Below are positions 34,311 to 41,903 of a stretch of DNA of 52,151 bases, in pieces. The first letter of the stretch is position 1; each line of letters opens with the position of its first letter. Origin of the DNA: an uncultured Chryseobacterium sp. Lineage in GTDB: Bacteria; Bacteroidota; Bacteroidia; Flavobacteriales; Weeksellaceae. A model generated the notes under the pieces. It did no database searches. It saw only the letters and a program-made list of their open reading frames with translations, and was not told the origin of the DNA. A program made the position numbers and the translations under genes. Location of the stretch: contig CAJYGB010000003.1 in the NCBI GenBank assembly GCA_913774355.1, positions 1 through 52,151 on the forward strand. The letters are read 5' to 3'.

Positions 34311-34356
34311 CAAACTTAGAGACTTAAACAGGGAAAATTGTGTGATAAAAGTCACA
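34311..34356 (-). promoter_or_regulatory. Crp/Fnr-type class II promoter of the DUF5777 operon
   Basis: The minus strand reads TAAGTTTG at 34311-34318, an exact -7 element. An exact TGTGA-TAAAAG-TCACA dyad lies at 34341-34356. With a transcription start near 34307 the dyad is centred about -41.5, the class II activator position, and no TTG -33 element is present. The Crp/Fnr-family gene lies immediately upstream. Confidence 0.8.
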
Positions 34357-34414
34357 GACCGGACTGTTTTTATCAATAAGATTTATTAATATTATTTAAC
34401 AAAGAATATTAGCT

Positions 34415-35059
34415 TTATCTAACATTTTCATTTACAGGAATTTTTATGCCTTCTTTGGTCTGAATGAGTTCGCCTTCGTTTTCCATTTTTTTCAGTACCC
34501 TGCTAATGACTTCGCGGGAAGTGCCAAGATTCCCTGCAATTTCCCGGTGGGTAAGCCGGATCGGATTGTTTCCGGTGACGGAAACCTGCTGACGGATATA
34601 GTTCAGCACCCTTTTATCCAGCCGGTGGAATACGGCATCATTCACCATGCTCATCACATCGGAAAACCTTTTATCATATTCATGATAGAACACTTTATTG
34701 ATTTCAGGAAAGCGGATCAGCCATTCGTGGATTACCGAAACAGGGATCAGCATGATTTCGGAATCTTCTTCAGCAACGGCATATACGCGGCTGATGTAAT
34801 CGGTAAAAATGGATGAAAACGTCATCATACAGCTGTCGTTTCTCCGAATGTAATAATAAACAAGCTCACGGCCGTCATTCAAAGTAAAAACCCTGATGGA
34901 TCCGTTGATAAGGAACGGAACAAATTTATTCTTCTGCCCCTCCCTTACAATTTCGGATTTGGCCTTAATTTGAGTCATTATAGCATGCTGATTAAGTTCC
35001 TTTAGAAAATCATCACCCATAAAGCCGAATTTATTAAGAATAAATGGATTAGTTACCAT
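34415..35059 (-). CDS. Crp/Fnr-family transcriptional regulator
   Basis: 214 residues. The N-terminal cyclic-nucleotide-binding fold (about 20-130) includes 'INGSIRVFTLNDGRELVYYY' and lacks Fnr-type cysteine clusters, so no iron-sulfur centre is expected. The C-terminal winged helix carries 'LTHREIAGNLGTSREVISRV'. Its recognition helix has Arg-Glu-x3-Arg, the spacing Crp uses to read TGTGA. The start at ATG 35059 is supported by a -7 element just upstream; the longer frame has no family match. Its likely target is the operon directly downstream. The effector ligand is unknown. Confidence 0.9.
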   Translation of the reverse strand: MVTNPFILNKFGFMGDDFLKELNQHAIMTQIKAKSEIVREGQKNKFVPFLINGSIRVFTLNDGRELVYYYIRRNDSCMMTFSSIFTDYISRVYAVAEEDSEIMLIPVSVIHEWLIRFPEINKVFYHEYDKRFSDVMSMVNDAVFHRLDKRVLNYIRQQVSVTGNNPIRLTHREIAGNLGTSREVISRVLKKMENEGELIQTKEGIKIPVNENVR

Positions 35060-35082
35060 ATCTATTATATCATATTTAATGA

Positions 35083-35090
35083 CAAAGATA
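35083..35090 (-). promoter_or_regulatory. -7 promoter element of the Crp/Fnr regulator
   Basis: The minus strand reads TATCTTTG, an exact TAnnTTTG, giving a leader of about 19 nt to ATG 35059. Confidence 0.65.
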
Positions 35091-35201
35091 TAAAATTGTA
35101 AAGTCAGGATGCTATTTTTTTGTTCGATACGCATTATTATTTTGCTCAGGTCCGGATGGATGGTTACAAACATGCCAGGAGCAAAGAGCCGGAAATTTAA
35201 T

Positions 35202-35234
35202 AAAAAGCTGCTTCATCGGGATAAAGCAGCTTTT
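35202..35234 (-). terminator. Intrinsic terminator of the TonB-dependent receptor gene
   Basis: AAAAGCTGCTT/AAGCAGCTTTT, 11-bp perfect stem, followed on minus by TTTTTA, just after the stop at 35242. Confidence 0.9.
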
Positions 35235-35241
35235 GTGAGGA

Positions 35242-37416
35242 TCAGAACCGGTATTTCAGATTCAGCCCGTAAAAGAAATAGGCTTTACTCGGCCCGGGAT
35301 TGAGATCCGTTGCAACTCCTTTCGGATACCCGCTGCCCGTATCCGAATCATTAATACTGTTCCCTAAGAACAGGAAGGTATAATTGATCTGGCTGGTCAG
35401 GTTGTTTCCCATAACATAGGCATCAAGATCGAATCTGCCGAAAGATTTCTTGTAACCCAATTTGGAATTAAGCAATCCGAAACCTTTTACAAGATTGGTA
35501 TTCGCAAAATCGGTGTAGACATTCCCAAGATAATTGTAGGTATTCACCAGATAAAAACCAGGTTCTGTATAAAGATCCAGACCGATGGCATATTTGTTTC
35601 TCGGAACACCTACTACCGTTTGGTGATTATAATTTTTACCGTTATTTACTGCATTATAAACAGAATTTCCGCCTGTTAAGTTATTGGTAAAATCTTTATA
35701 CTTCGCATCATAGTAGGACATATTTACAAAAGGCACAATTCTGTTAACAAAAGAATTATCATTTTTATACTGATACCCTACACTCACTTCCAAACCGGTG
35801 TTTCTCTGGTTTCCCGTGTTCGCCCAATAGCTGTAAGTATTGTTGTTGCCAAATAACTGAGTGAGTTTATTCGTATAATTAATATTAAACGCAGAAACCT
35901 GATAATCCAGTTTGGTGTCCAGCAGTAAGCCATGCACGCTGAAATCCAGCATTTTTGCACGTTCCGGTTTAAGGTCATCATTGGCTATATTGATGACGTT
36001 GATGAAAGAGGAAGTAGCCGTAGGCGCATTGTAGCCTTCACTGTAACTCAGATTAAAAATCTGATGCTTCCATTCTTTCTGTAAGGCAAAATGAGGAGTA
36101 TAGGCCGTTTCGTACTGTTTTCCGAAGGACAGATCTTTTTTCCCTGAAACCAATCCGGGAAGTGCATACAGATCTTTTCGGTCATAATTGGTTTTATTGG
36201 CACTGATTCCTGCGAGGAATGTTACACCCCATGGTTTGTATGTTAGATAATCGATGGCAAAATAGGTAGACTGATTGTTATTGTATTTAAAATAAGATGC
36301 CCCGGAAATTCCTGTAGTTTCAAGAGGATTTGTAACAGATCCTGTAAAGCGGTAACTGGATGTTGTAGACATAGAGTTCTGGATCTCGGTCCCAAAATCG
36401 AACCGGTTTTCGAAATCTTTAAATTCATTTTTGAGGGTGAACGTCGAGCGCAATCCCACATTCGGTGAGCTTGTGATACCGAATGCTCCTGCGGAAACAC
36501 TTTCTGTATTTCCGTTGTAATAAAACAGCGTGGTATAATTTCTAAGATTGGGAAGAATATTCACCGAATTGCTCAGTCCTACACGGGTTGATTTTATTTT
36601 ATTGCCCGCGTTTTTACGGATGTAAGCCGCATTTCCGTTATCGATTCCTGCATCATAATCGTCGTAAGAAATCTGTCCTGAAATGTGCTCATAGGAATAT
36701 GCCTGGCTGCCGAAAAAGCTCAGCTGGTCGTTTTCACCAAGCTTTACGGTTCCGTTGACATTGAAGAAGTTCTTCAGCCCGCTTCCGTTCGGCCGGTACC
36801 CATCCGTTTCAAGATGGCCGTAAGCAACATTTACCGAATAATTTTCGTCCGCCACGTTAAGCTGTGTTCGGGACTGGAAGGTTTTAAAAGCTCCTGCCAG
36901 AACATTTTCCGATACGCTGACTCCTTTGGTGAAATCGGGGCGTGTGTAAAAACGGACTACTCCACCGACTCCGCCGCCGTACATTGTCGCTGCAGGGCCT
37001 TTGATCACCTCAACATTATTGACGTAAGCAAAATCGACATCATCCAGAATAGTGATTCCTTCGGCATTGGTAAGCGGCATATTGTTCCAGTAAGCTTTTA
37101 CGCCCCAGTTATTGAATTTCTGATCGTTTCCATAACCACGGACAACCAGACGCTGGCCTCCGAAATTCGTTCTTTTATCCACCTGAACGCCGGGCATGGT
37201 GGATAAGGTCTGATCTATTGCTGCCGGATTATTTCTGTTGAGTTCTTCTTCAGAAAGCGTTTCCACCGATTGTGCATGCCTTTTGAATTCCGCACGTTCC
37301 TGCTTTATTTTTTTCCTTCCCTGGATGGCTACTTCTTCAATATTGCTTTCCGGAGCCTGTTGGGCATGGGCCATGGTGCAGCCTAATACAGCTGCCATAC
37401 ATATATATTTTTTCAT
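35242..37416 (-). CDS. TonB-dependent siderophore-type receptor
   Basis: 724 residues with a signal peptide (...TMAHAQ). The plug domain (about 50-160) carries 'LSTMPGVQVD', 'GGQRLVVRGYG', 'NNMPLTNAEG' and 'VEVIKGPAATMYG', followed by a 22-strand-type barrel ending 'GLNLKYRF'. The plug resembles ferric siderophore receptors of the FecA/FhuA branch, energised by TonB-ExbBD; the ligand is unknown. An early 'EEVAIQGRK' may be a TonB-box-like stretch. It follows two hypotheticals by 36 nt and may share their promoter. Confidence 0.85.
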   Translation of the reverse strand: MKKYICMAAVLGCTMAHAQQAPESNIEEVAIQGRKKIKQERAEFKRHAQSVETLSEEELNRNNPAAIDQTLSTMPGVQVDKRTNFGGQRLVVRGYGNDQKFNNWGVKAYWNNMPLTNAEGITILDDVDFAYVNNVEVIKGPAATMYGGGVGGVVRFYTRPDFTKGVSVSENVLAGAFKTFQSRTQLNVADENYSVNVAYGHLETDGYRPNGSGLKNFFNVNGTVKLGENDQLSFFGSQAYSYEHISGQISYDDYDAGIDNGNAAYIRKNAGNKIKSTRVGLSNSVNILPNLRNYTTLFYYNGNTESVSAGAFGITSSPNVGLRSTFTLKNEFKDFENRFDFGTEIQNSMSTTSSYRFTGSVTNPLETTGISGASYFKYNNNQSTYFAIDYLTYKPWGVTFLAGISANKTNYDRKDLYALPGLVSGKKDLSFGKQYETAYTPHFALQKEWKHQIFNLSYSEGYNAPTATSSFINVINIANDDLKPERAKMLDFSVHGLLLDTKLDYQVSAFNINYTNKLTQLFGNNNTYSYWANTGNQRNTGLEVSVGYQYKNDNSFVNRIVPFVNMSYYDAKYKDFTNNLTGGNSVYNAVNNGKNYNHQTVVGVPRNKYAIGLDLYTEPGFYLVNTYNYLGNVYTDFANTNLVKGFGLLNSKLGYKKSFGRFDLDAYVMGNNLTSQINYTFLFLGNSINDSDTGSGYPKGVATDLNPGPSKAYFFYGLNLKYRF

Positions 37417-37452
37417 TGATTTAAAAATTTAATTATCTGTCGTTTAAAGTTT

Positions 37453-38004
37453 CTAGGTGAAGAAACTTTCTTCCGGAGGCGGAATGAATACTGACAGACT
37501 GTATGAATTTTCAAATCTTTTAAAATAATACGGTTCTGATGTAAAATCAAAGGTAAAAAGCAGCAACTGTCCAGAATCAGGAAACATAAAAAAACCTGAT
37601 GTCTTTATGATTTTCTTATTTTGAAAGGGAAGGCTGAAATGCCGCCATGCATATACTTTTTTGGAAACGAACAATCCTGAAAACTTCAGGATAGAATTAA
37701 GTATAATATCTTTTCTATCAACATAGCATTGATACTGTTTCTGTCCGTTTTTAAGATCAACCTTAATGATATCGTAGGAAAATCCGTTGAGGATAAATTC
37801 TTTTTCTTCTTTCCATTCAGCATTTGCCAGGTCTTTTTGTGAAAAATAAACGGCCTCAGATGTATTGATGTTGTATTTTGACATATGATCCTGTGTTCTT
37901 TCGTATACTTCGTGCTTAATACAGGAAATAACAGGGTAGATCATATTCATCAATACGACTATCAAAGAAAGAAACAGAAATATAAAAAATAGTTTTTTAT
38001 TCAA
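37453..38004 (-). CDS. Membrane-anchored hypothetical protein
   Basis: 183 residues, not recognised. One N-terminal hydrophobic segment (residues 5-27) anchors it, followed by a beta-rich domain with alternating aromatic residues and a proline-rich C-terminus (VFIPPPEESF). No cysteine lipobox. It lies 10 nt after a predicted lipoprotein gene and 36 nt before the TonB-dependent receptor, within one apparent operon. Confidence 0.6.
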   Translation of the reverse strand: MNKKLFFIFLFLSLIVVLMNMIYPVISCIKHEVYERTQDHMSKYNINTSEAVYFSQKDLANAEWKEEKEFILNGFSYDIIKVDLKNGQKQYQCYVDRKDIILNSILKFSGLFVSKKVYAWRHFSLPFQNKKIIKTSGFFMFPDSGQLLLFTFDFTSEPYYFKRFENSYSLSVFIPPPEESFFT

Positions 38005-38014
38005 AAAGAAGAAA

Positions 38015-38494
38015 TTAGGGTCGTCGTGGGATTAGTTCTCCCTCAGGTTCAATGGAATTAAATTTGGGAATCATGATTCTGTATTTTCTTTTAGAATTGT
38101 TTATTAAGTATTCAATCCAATTTTCTTTTGGATTTGTGTTACTCTGTTTTTCAGGCCTCTTCACAGAGGATCCCGGAGGTGAATAGTCGGGCATATCTGT
38201 CTTATCGGTAATTTGAAAATTCCCTTTAACGGTCACCACATTTCCTGAATTGGTTTGGGTAAAAGGCACTGTATTTCCTTCTGCTTTAAAAGATTTGACC
38301 TTAATATAATCCTTGCTGTTTTTTGGTTTTAAGATAACCGTATACATTGCTCCTCTTATGCCCGGCCTTCCTCCGAACCATTCTGATTTTTGGGCAGAAA
38401 TTAAAGTTACATCATCCTGATACACAGAAGAAACCGGCGCTTTACAGGAAAACGCCAGCATCCAGAATAGTATTATGAATATTTGATTATTCAT
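38015..38494 (-). CDS. Hypothetical lipoprotein
   Basis: 159 residues, not recognised. A signal with lipobox LAFSC puts the lipidated cysteine at residue 17. The remainder is basic and beta-type (ISAQKSEWFGGRPGIRGAMY), without catalytic motifs. It starts 3 nt after the stop of the large T9SS propeller gene, so it is co-transcribed and may assist or accompany its product at the envelope. Confidence 0.6.
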   Translation of the reverse strand: MNNQIFIILFWMLAFSCKAPVSSVYQDDVTLISAQKSEWFGGRPGIRGAMYTVILKPKNSKDYIKVKSFKAEGNTVPFTQTNSGNVVTVKGNFQITDKTDMPDYSPPGSSVKRPEKQSNTNPKENWIEYLINNSKRKYRIMIPKFNSIEPEGELIPRRP

Positions 38495-38497
38495 TTT

Positions 38498-41329
38498 TTA
38501 GTCATCGTCTCCGTCATCACTTACCTTGCCCAATACCAGATAGTTTCCACTGAAGATCGCTTCGCCTTTAGACTCGGCTTTTAGGATATAATTTCCGGGA
38601 GTCAGCCTCTGGCCGAACTCTTCATCCGATTTTACATTTTTCTTCGTGTAAACCAGTCTTCCTGATGCATCGAAAATACTAATATCCACCGAAATATATT
38701 TATCGGAATTAAATCTTAAGTGTGAAATCCCTTTGGATGGATTCGGGTAAATTCTCGTCTCGTCTTTTTTGGATTTAACTTCTCCGGTTGCTAAAGTAAC
38801 TGTCGTATTCTGGGTCGTCCATGCTCCTCTTCCGTAGGTGGAAACCAAAACCGTTCTTGTGGAAGGACGGTAATCCAGATTTGTTACTCTTACATTTCCG
38901 ATATTCCCTGTGATTGAAGACCATGTTGGAGATGCAGAAAGGAAGTTGGTGGTTCCCCACACGCCCATTTCTGTTCCCAGGACCACTTCATTGGCATCAT
39001 CAGGATTTCTCAGGACGGTTCTTACCGGCATATCCGGAAGATTCCCTTCTTTATTCTGCCATGTCGTCCCGCCGTCTGTGGAATAGAAAACACTTGTGAC
39101 ATTATAGTTGGAGAGGGTTACAATAATTTCGTTTTCGTTGGCTCCAAATTCGATGTCCGAAATGGTTCCTGCTGCCGGCGTCGTCAGTACGGATGCCGCA
39201 AACGATGTGGTATTGGCATTGGTTACTTTAAAGATTCTTCCTAAGTTGGTTCCTACAAATAATGTCGTAGAGGCTGTTGTGTAGGGAGAAACTTTCATCC
39301 AGGAAATCTGCTCGTTCGTTTGTGCCGTTCCTACCGTCATGACAACATTGGTAAACGTTGTGGAAGTTGCGGACAAGCCTCCTGTTCTGAAAATAGTTAA
39401 GCCTAAACGGTAAGAATAAAAGACATTATTGATGCGGTCCAGGGCAATTTCATTCACGAAATGCCCATATGCATTTCTGTTTGCGCTAGAGATCAGGTAA
39501 TAGCTGCTGTTTGTCAGCAGATAGTGATTATTGTAAACGTAGCTGGCAATCTCATAATTATCCAGGTCATCATATTCCGTGTACATCCCGTCACCGGAAG
39601 TAGCCAACTGACTGGTTAAAAAATTATTGGCCTGCGGGACACCATAGAGCCACCATGAACCGTTATCCTGGGCTCCTGCCAATAGTTCTTCATTAGCAGG
39701 GGTTTTAATAGGATTCAGCATCGCCGTATAAAACTGCGTAACGTTGTATCTTGTGTTTCTGGGGGCAAAACCACCTGCTGTTCCAATGGTATTTTTATTC
39801 GATGCAAAATAGATTCCGCCATCATTCCCAAACATCATCTGATTGGTTGCATAGTTATTGAACGGATTGAAGACGATCTCATGCTGATCTGCATGAACCT
39901 GGGAAACCGGCAGATTGGCCATATTGTTGTTGTTCGACCATTTTGAGATCTGGCTCCAGGTGGTACAGCGGTCCGTAGATTTGTAAAGATCGATTCCCCC
40001 GATATATACCGTATTATCATCTAAGGGATCGGTAGCGATAATCAGATCATAAAAAGACTGCCCTCTTGTGAAGTCGTTGGCCGGAATACTGGTATCCGCA
40101 GCTGTAGGAAGAGTAATGACGGGAGAAGCATCGCTGGTAGCCTGCCAGGTTGTCCCGCCATCTGTAGATCTGGCGATACGGATCGGTTCGGACGTACTGT
40201 TTGCTCCCTGCATAAAGGCATACGCTTTATTAGCATCCGTTCTGGAAAGGGTAAAGTTCACCCGTGCTCCCGAATTTCCTACATTATACACCTCACTGAA
40301 AGTATTTCCGTCTGCAGATTTTAAAATCCGGCCTCCTGAATCTATTGTGGAATATCTTGAAGACCGGGTAGAAACCCATACGGAATTGTCTGCCCCGATT
40401 TCGATCTGCTGAATGGAATATCCTGTGGAGCTTGTTGTACCGCTGGTTGTATTGAGTGCTAATAGACTGGTGTTTTTTATGAAAGTAGCCCCTCCATTGG
40501 TAGACTTGTACAATCCGGCCTGAGCCAGCCCCTGAAATGCCCCGTCGTTATAATTGCCGCTTACCCCTGCATACACTTCCGAAACCCCTGCATTATTTCT
40601 TACTTTGATATCGTTGATGTAAAAATTGCCGCTTCTTACATTTCCGGAATAGGTTGGTGTCATCGTAAAGATCTGTGTCCAGGTATTTCCTCCGTTGGTC
40701 GATTTCCAGATCCCCGAACCGATGGCATCAGCAGTAGGTGCTTCCCCTGTTCCCACATACAGGATCTGTGAATTGTTTGGATCATAGGCAATACAAGAAA
40801 CGGAAGTATTTGCCCAGAATGTGCTCAGCGGTGTCCACTCATTAGTGCTTACGGAAGGATCCTGGTTTACCCAAAGTCCTCCGGAAACACCTCCTGCGAA
40901 AACCCTTTTGCCGGCAGGATCGTTGGGGTCGTACATAATTGCTCGGGTTCTTCCTCCGACGCTGTAAGGACCTCTTTCGATCCACGGCTCATTTACAATT
41001 TTTCCGGTTGAAGATCCGCTCCCGGTAATAAAAGACATAGGTTTAGTAGGCGCATATTTTCCCTGTTCGATTTCCCGGTTCAGTGCGGCAAGCTTATAAA
41101 AGCCGTTGTCACCGGTTACGGGATCCATTGTTCTTTTATAGTCTTCTTCATTATAAGGATTTGGCGGAATGCCTGCTGATCTTGCGGCTTTATGCTGTTT
41201 CTTCAGGTCTTTATTGTATTTAGCATACAGCTCCTGAAGATGTTTCTGATTTTTATGGAGGGAATTATCCTGTGCGTAGAAGCTTCCTGCAGTGCAGAGC
41301 ATCGCACAAAAAATAAAAGATACTTTCAT
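38498..41329 (-). CDS. Secreted sialidase/VPS10-like beta-propeller with T9SS type A sorting domain
   Basis: 943 residues with a signal peptide (...GSFYAQ). The body holds repeated Asp-box turns: 'STNGGNTWTQIF', 'STNGGATF', 'STDGGTTWQAT' and 'STDGGTTWQNK', plus 'VGTGEAPTADAIGSGIWKST', the hallmark of BNR/sortilin-type propellers. It ends in a sorting domain (RIYPNPSKGISHL...). Catalytic sialidase residues are not apparent, so a binding or unassigned glycan/protein role is more likely. I chose ATG 41329; the in-frame TTG two codons earlier is less likely. First gene of a four-gene run. Confidence 0.85.
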   Translation of the reverse strand: MKVSFIFCAMLCTAGSFYAQDNSLHKNQKHLQELYAKYNKDLKKQHKAARSAGIPPNPYNEEDYKRTMDPVTGDNGFYKLAALNREIEQGKYAPTKPMSFITGSGSSTGKIVNEPWIERGPYSVGGRTRAIMYDPNDPAGKRVFAGGVSGGLWVNQDPSVSTNEWTPLSTFWANTSVSCIAYDPNNSQILYVGTGEAPTADAIGSGIWKSTNGGNTWTQIFTMTPTYSGNVRSGNFYINDIKVRNNAGVSEVYAGVSGNYNDGAFQGLAQAGLYKSTNGGATFIKNTSLLALNTTSGTTSSTGYSIQQIEIGADNSVWVSTRSSRYSTIDSGGRILKSADGNTFSEVYNVGNSGARVNFTLSRTDANKAYAFMQGANSTSEPIRIARSTDGGTTWQATSDASPVITLPTAADTSIPANDFTRGQSFYDLIIATDPLDDNTVYIGGIDLYKSTDRCTTWSQISKWSNNNNMANLPVSQVHADQHEIVFNPFNNYATNQMMFGNDGGIYFASNKNTIGTAGGFAPRNTRYNVTQFYTAMLNPIKTPANEELLAGAQDNGSWWLYGVPQANNFLTSQLATSGDGMYTEYDDLDNYEIASYVYNNHYLLTNSSYYLISSANRNAYGHFVNEIALDRINNVFYSYRLGLTIFRTGGLSATSTTFTNVVMTVGTAQTNEQISWMKVSPYTTASTTLFVGTNLGRIFKVTNANTTSFAASVLTTPAAGTISDIEFGANENEIIVTLSNYNVTSVFYSTDGGTTWQNKEGNLPDMPVRTVLRNPDDANEVVLGTEMGVWGTTNFLSASPTWSSITGNIGNVRVTNLDYRPSTRTVLVSTYGRGAWTTQNTTVTLATGEVKSKKDETRIYPNPSKGISHLRFNSDKYISVDISIFDASGRLVYTKKNVKSDEEFGQRLTPGNYILKAESKGEAIFSGNYLVLGKVSDDGDDD

Positions 41330-41345
41330 TTTCAATATTTTCTAC

Positions 41346-41353
41346 CAAATATA
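41346..41353 (-). promoter_or_regulatory. -7 promoter element of the T9SS propeller operon
   Basis: The minus strand reads TATATTTG, an exact TAnnTTTG, giving a leader of about 12 nt to ATG 41329. Confidence 0.6.
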
Positions 41354-41460
41354 ATAAGTATCAACGCAATTATATAAAAAATACATAAAATTTTAATAAT
41401 CGTTAAACAGTAACGTCAAATACCTGTGAATTATAAAAATTCAGGCCTGAAATTGAGAAC

Positions 41461-41488
41461 CAAAAAATGCCCCGAATAATCGGGGCAT
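41461..41488 (-). terminator. Intrinsic terminator after the DUF3467 gene
   Basis: A perfect 8-bp stem ATGCCCCG/CGGGGCAT with loop ATTATT, followed on minus by TTTTTTG. It ends the rpoB-rpoC-DUF3467 transcript unit. Confidence 0.9.
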
Positions 41489-41511
41489 CTTATTTTATGT
41501 AAGAAAAAATC

Positions 41512-41817
41512 TTAAGCTTGTACGTTGTTTCCTCCTAATACGAAAGGCTCAACTTCTTTGATTTCTCCGAATTGCTGCTCATAGTTAGCAATGTTCTGCT
41601 GAAGAGCAGAAAGTACTCTTTTAGCGTGAAGCGGAGCAAGAATAACTCTTGATCTTACTTTAGCCTGTTGTACGCCTGGCATTAACTGGATGAAATCGAC
41701 TACGAATTCAGATGGAGAGTGGTTTACCAAAGCTAAATTAGCATAGATACCCGCTGCTACCATTTCGTTCAATTCGATGTTGATGTTTCCGTCTTGTGGA
41801 TTTTGATTGTTGTCCAT
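41512..41817 (-). CDS. DUF3467 domain protein
   Basis: 101 residues. The DUF3467 pattern is clear: 'GIYANLALVNHSPSEFVVDF', 'MPGVQQAKVRSRVILAPLHA' and 'NIANYEQQFGEI'. The family is small, cytoplasmic and of unknown function. It lies 86 nt after rpoC on the same strand, a placement I know from other Bacteroidota, so co-expression with RNA polymerase is likely. A long inverted repeat separates it from rpoC. Confidence 0.9.
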   Translation of the reverse strand: MDNNQNPQDGNINIELNEMVAAGIYANLALVNHSPSEFVVDFIQLMPGVQQAKVRSRVILAPLHAKRVLSALQQNIANYEQQFGEIKEVEPFVLGGNNVQA

Positions 41818-41840
41818 TTGTTATAAATATTTTTTTATTC

Positions 41841-41890
41841 GAAATTTTGAGGTTGTGAAAATATAAAAATAAATCCAAACCTCAAATTTC
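41841..41890. repeat. Long inverted repeat between rpoC and the DUF3467 gene
   Basis: GAAATTTTGAGGTT (41841-41854) pairs with AACCTCAAATTTC (41878-41890) with one bulge and a loop of about 23 nt. It has no T run on minus, so it is more likely an RNA stability or processing structure than a terminator. Confidence 0.55.
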
Positions 41891-41903
41891 CGAATCATTA
41901 ATT

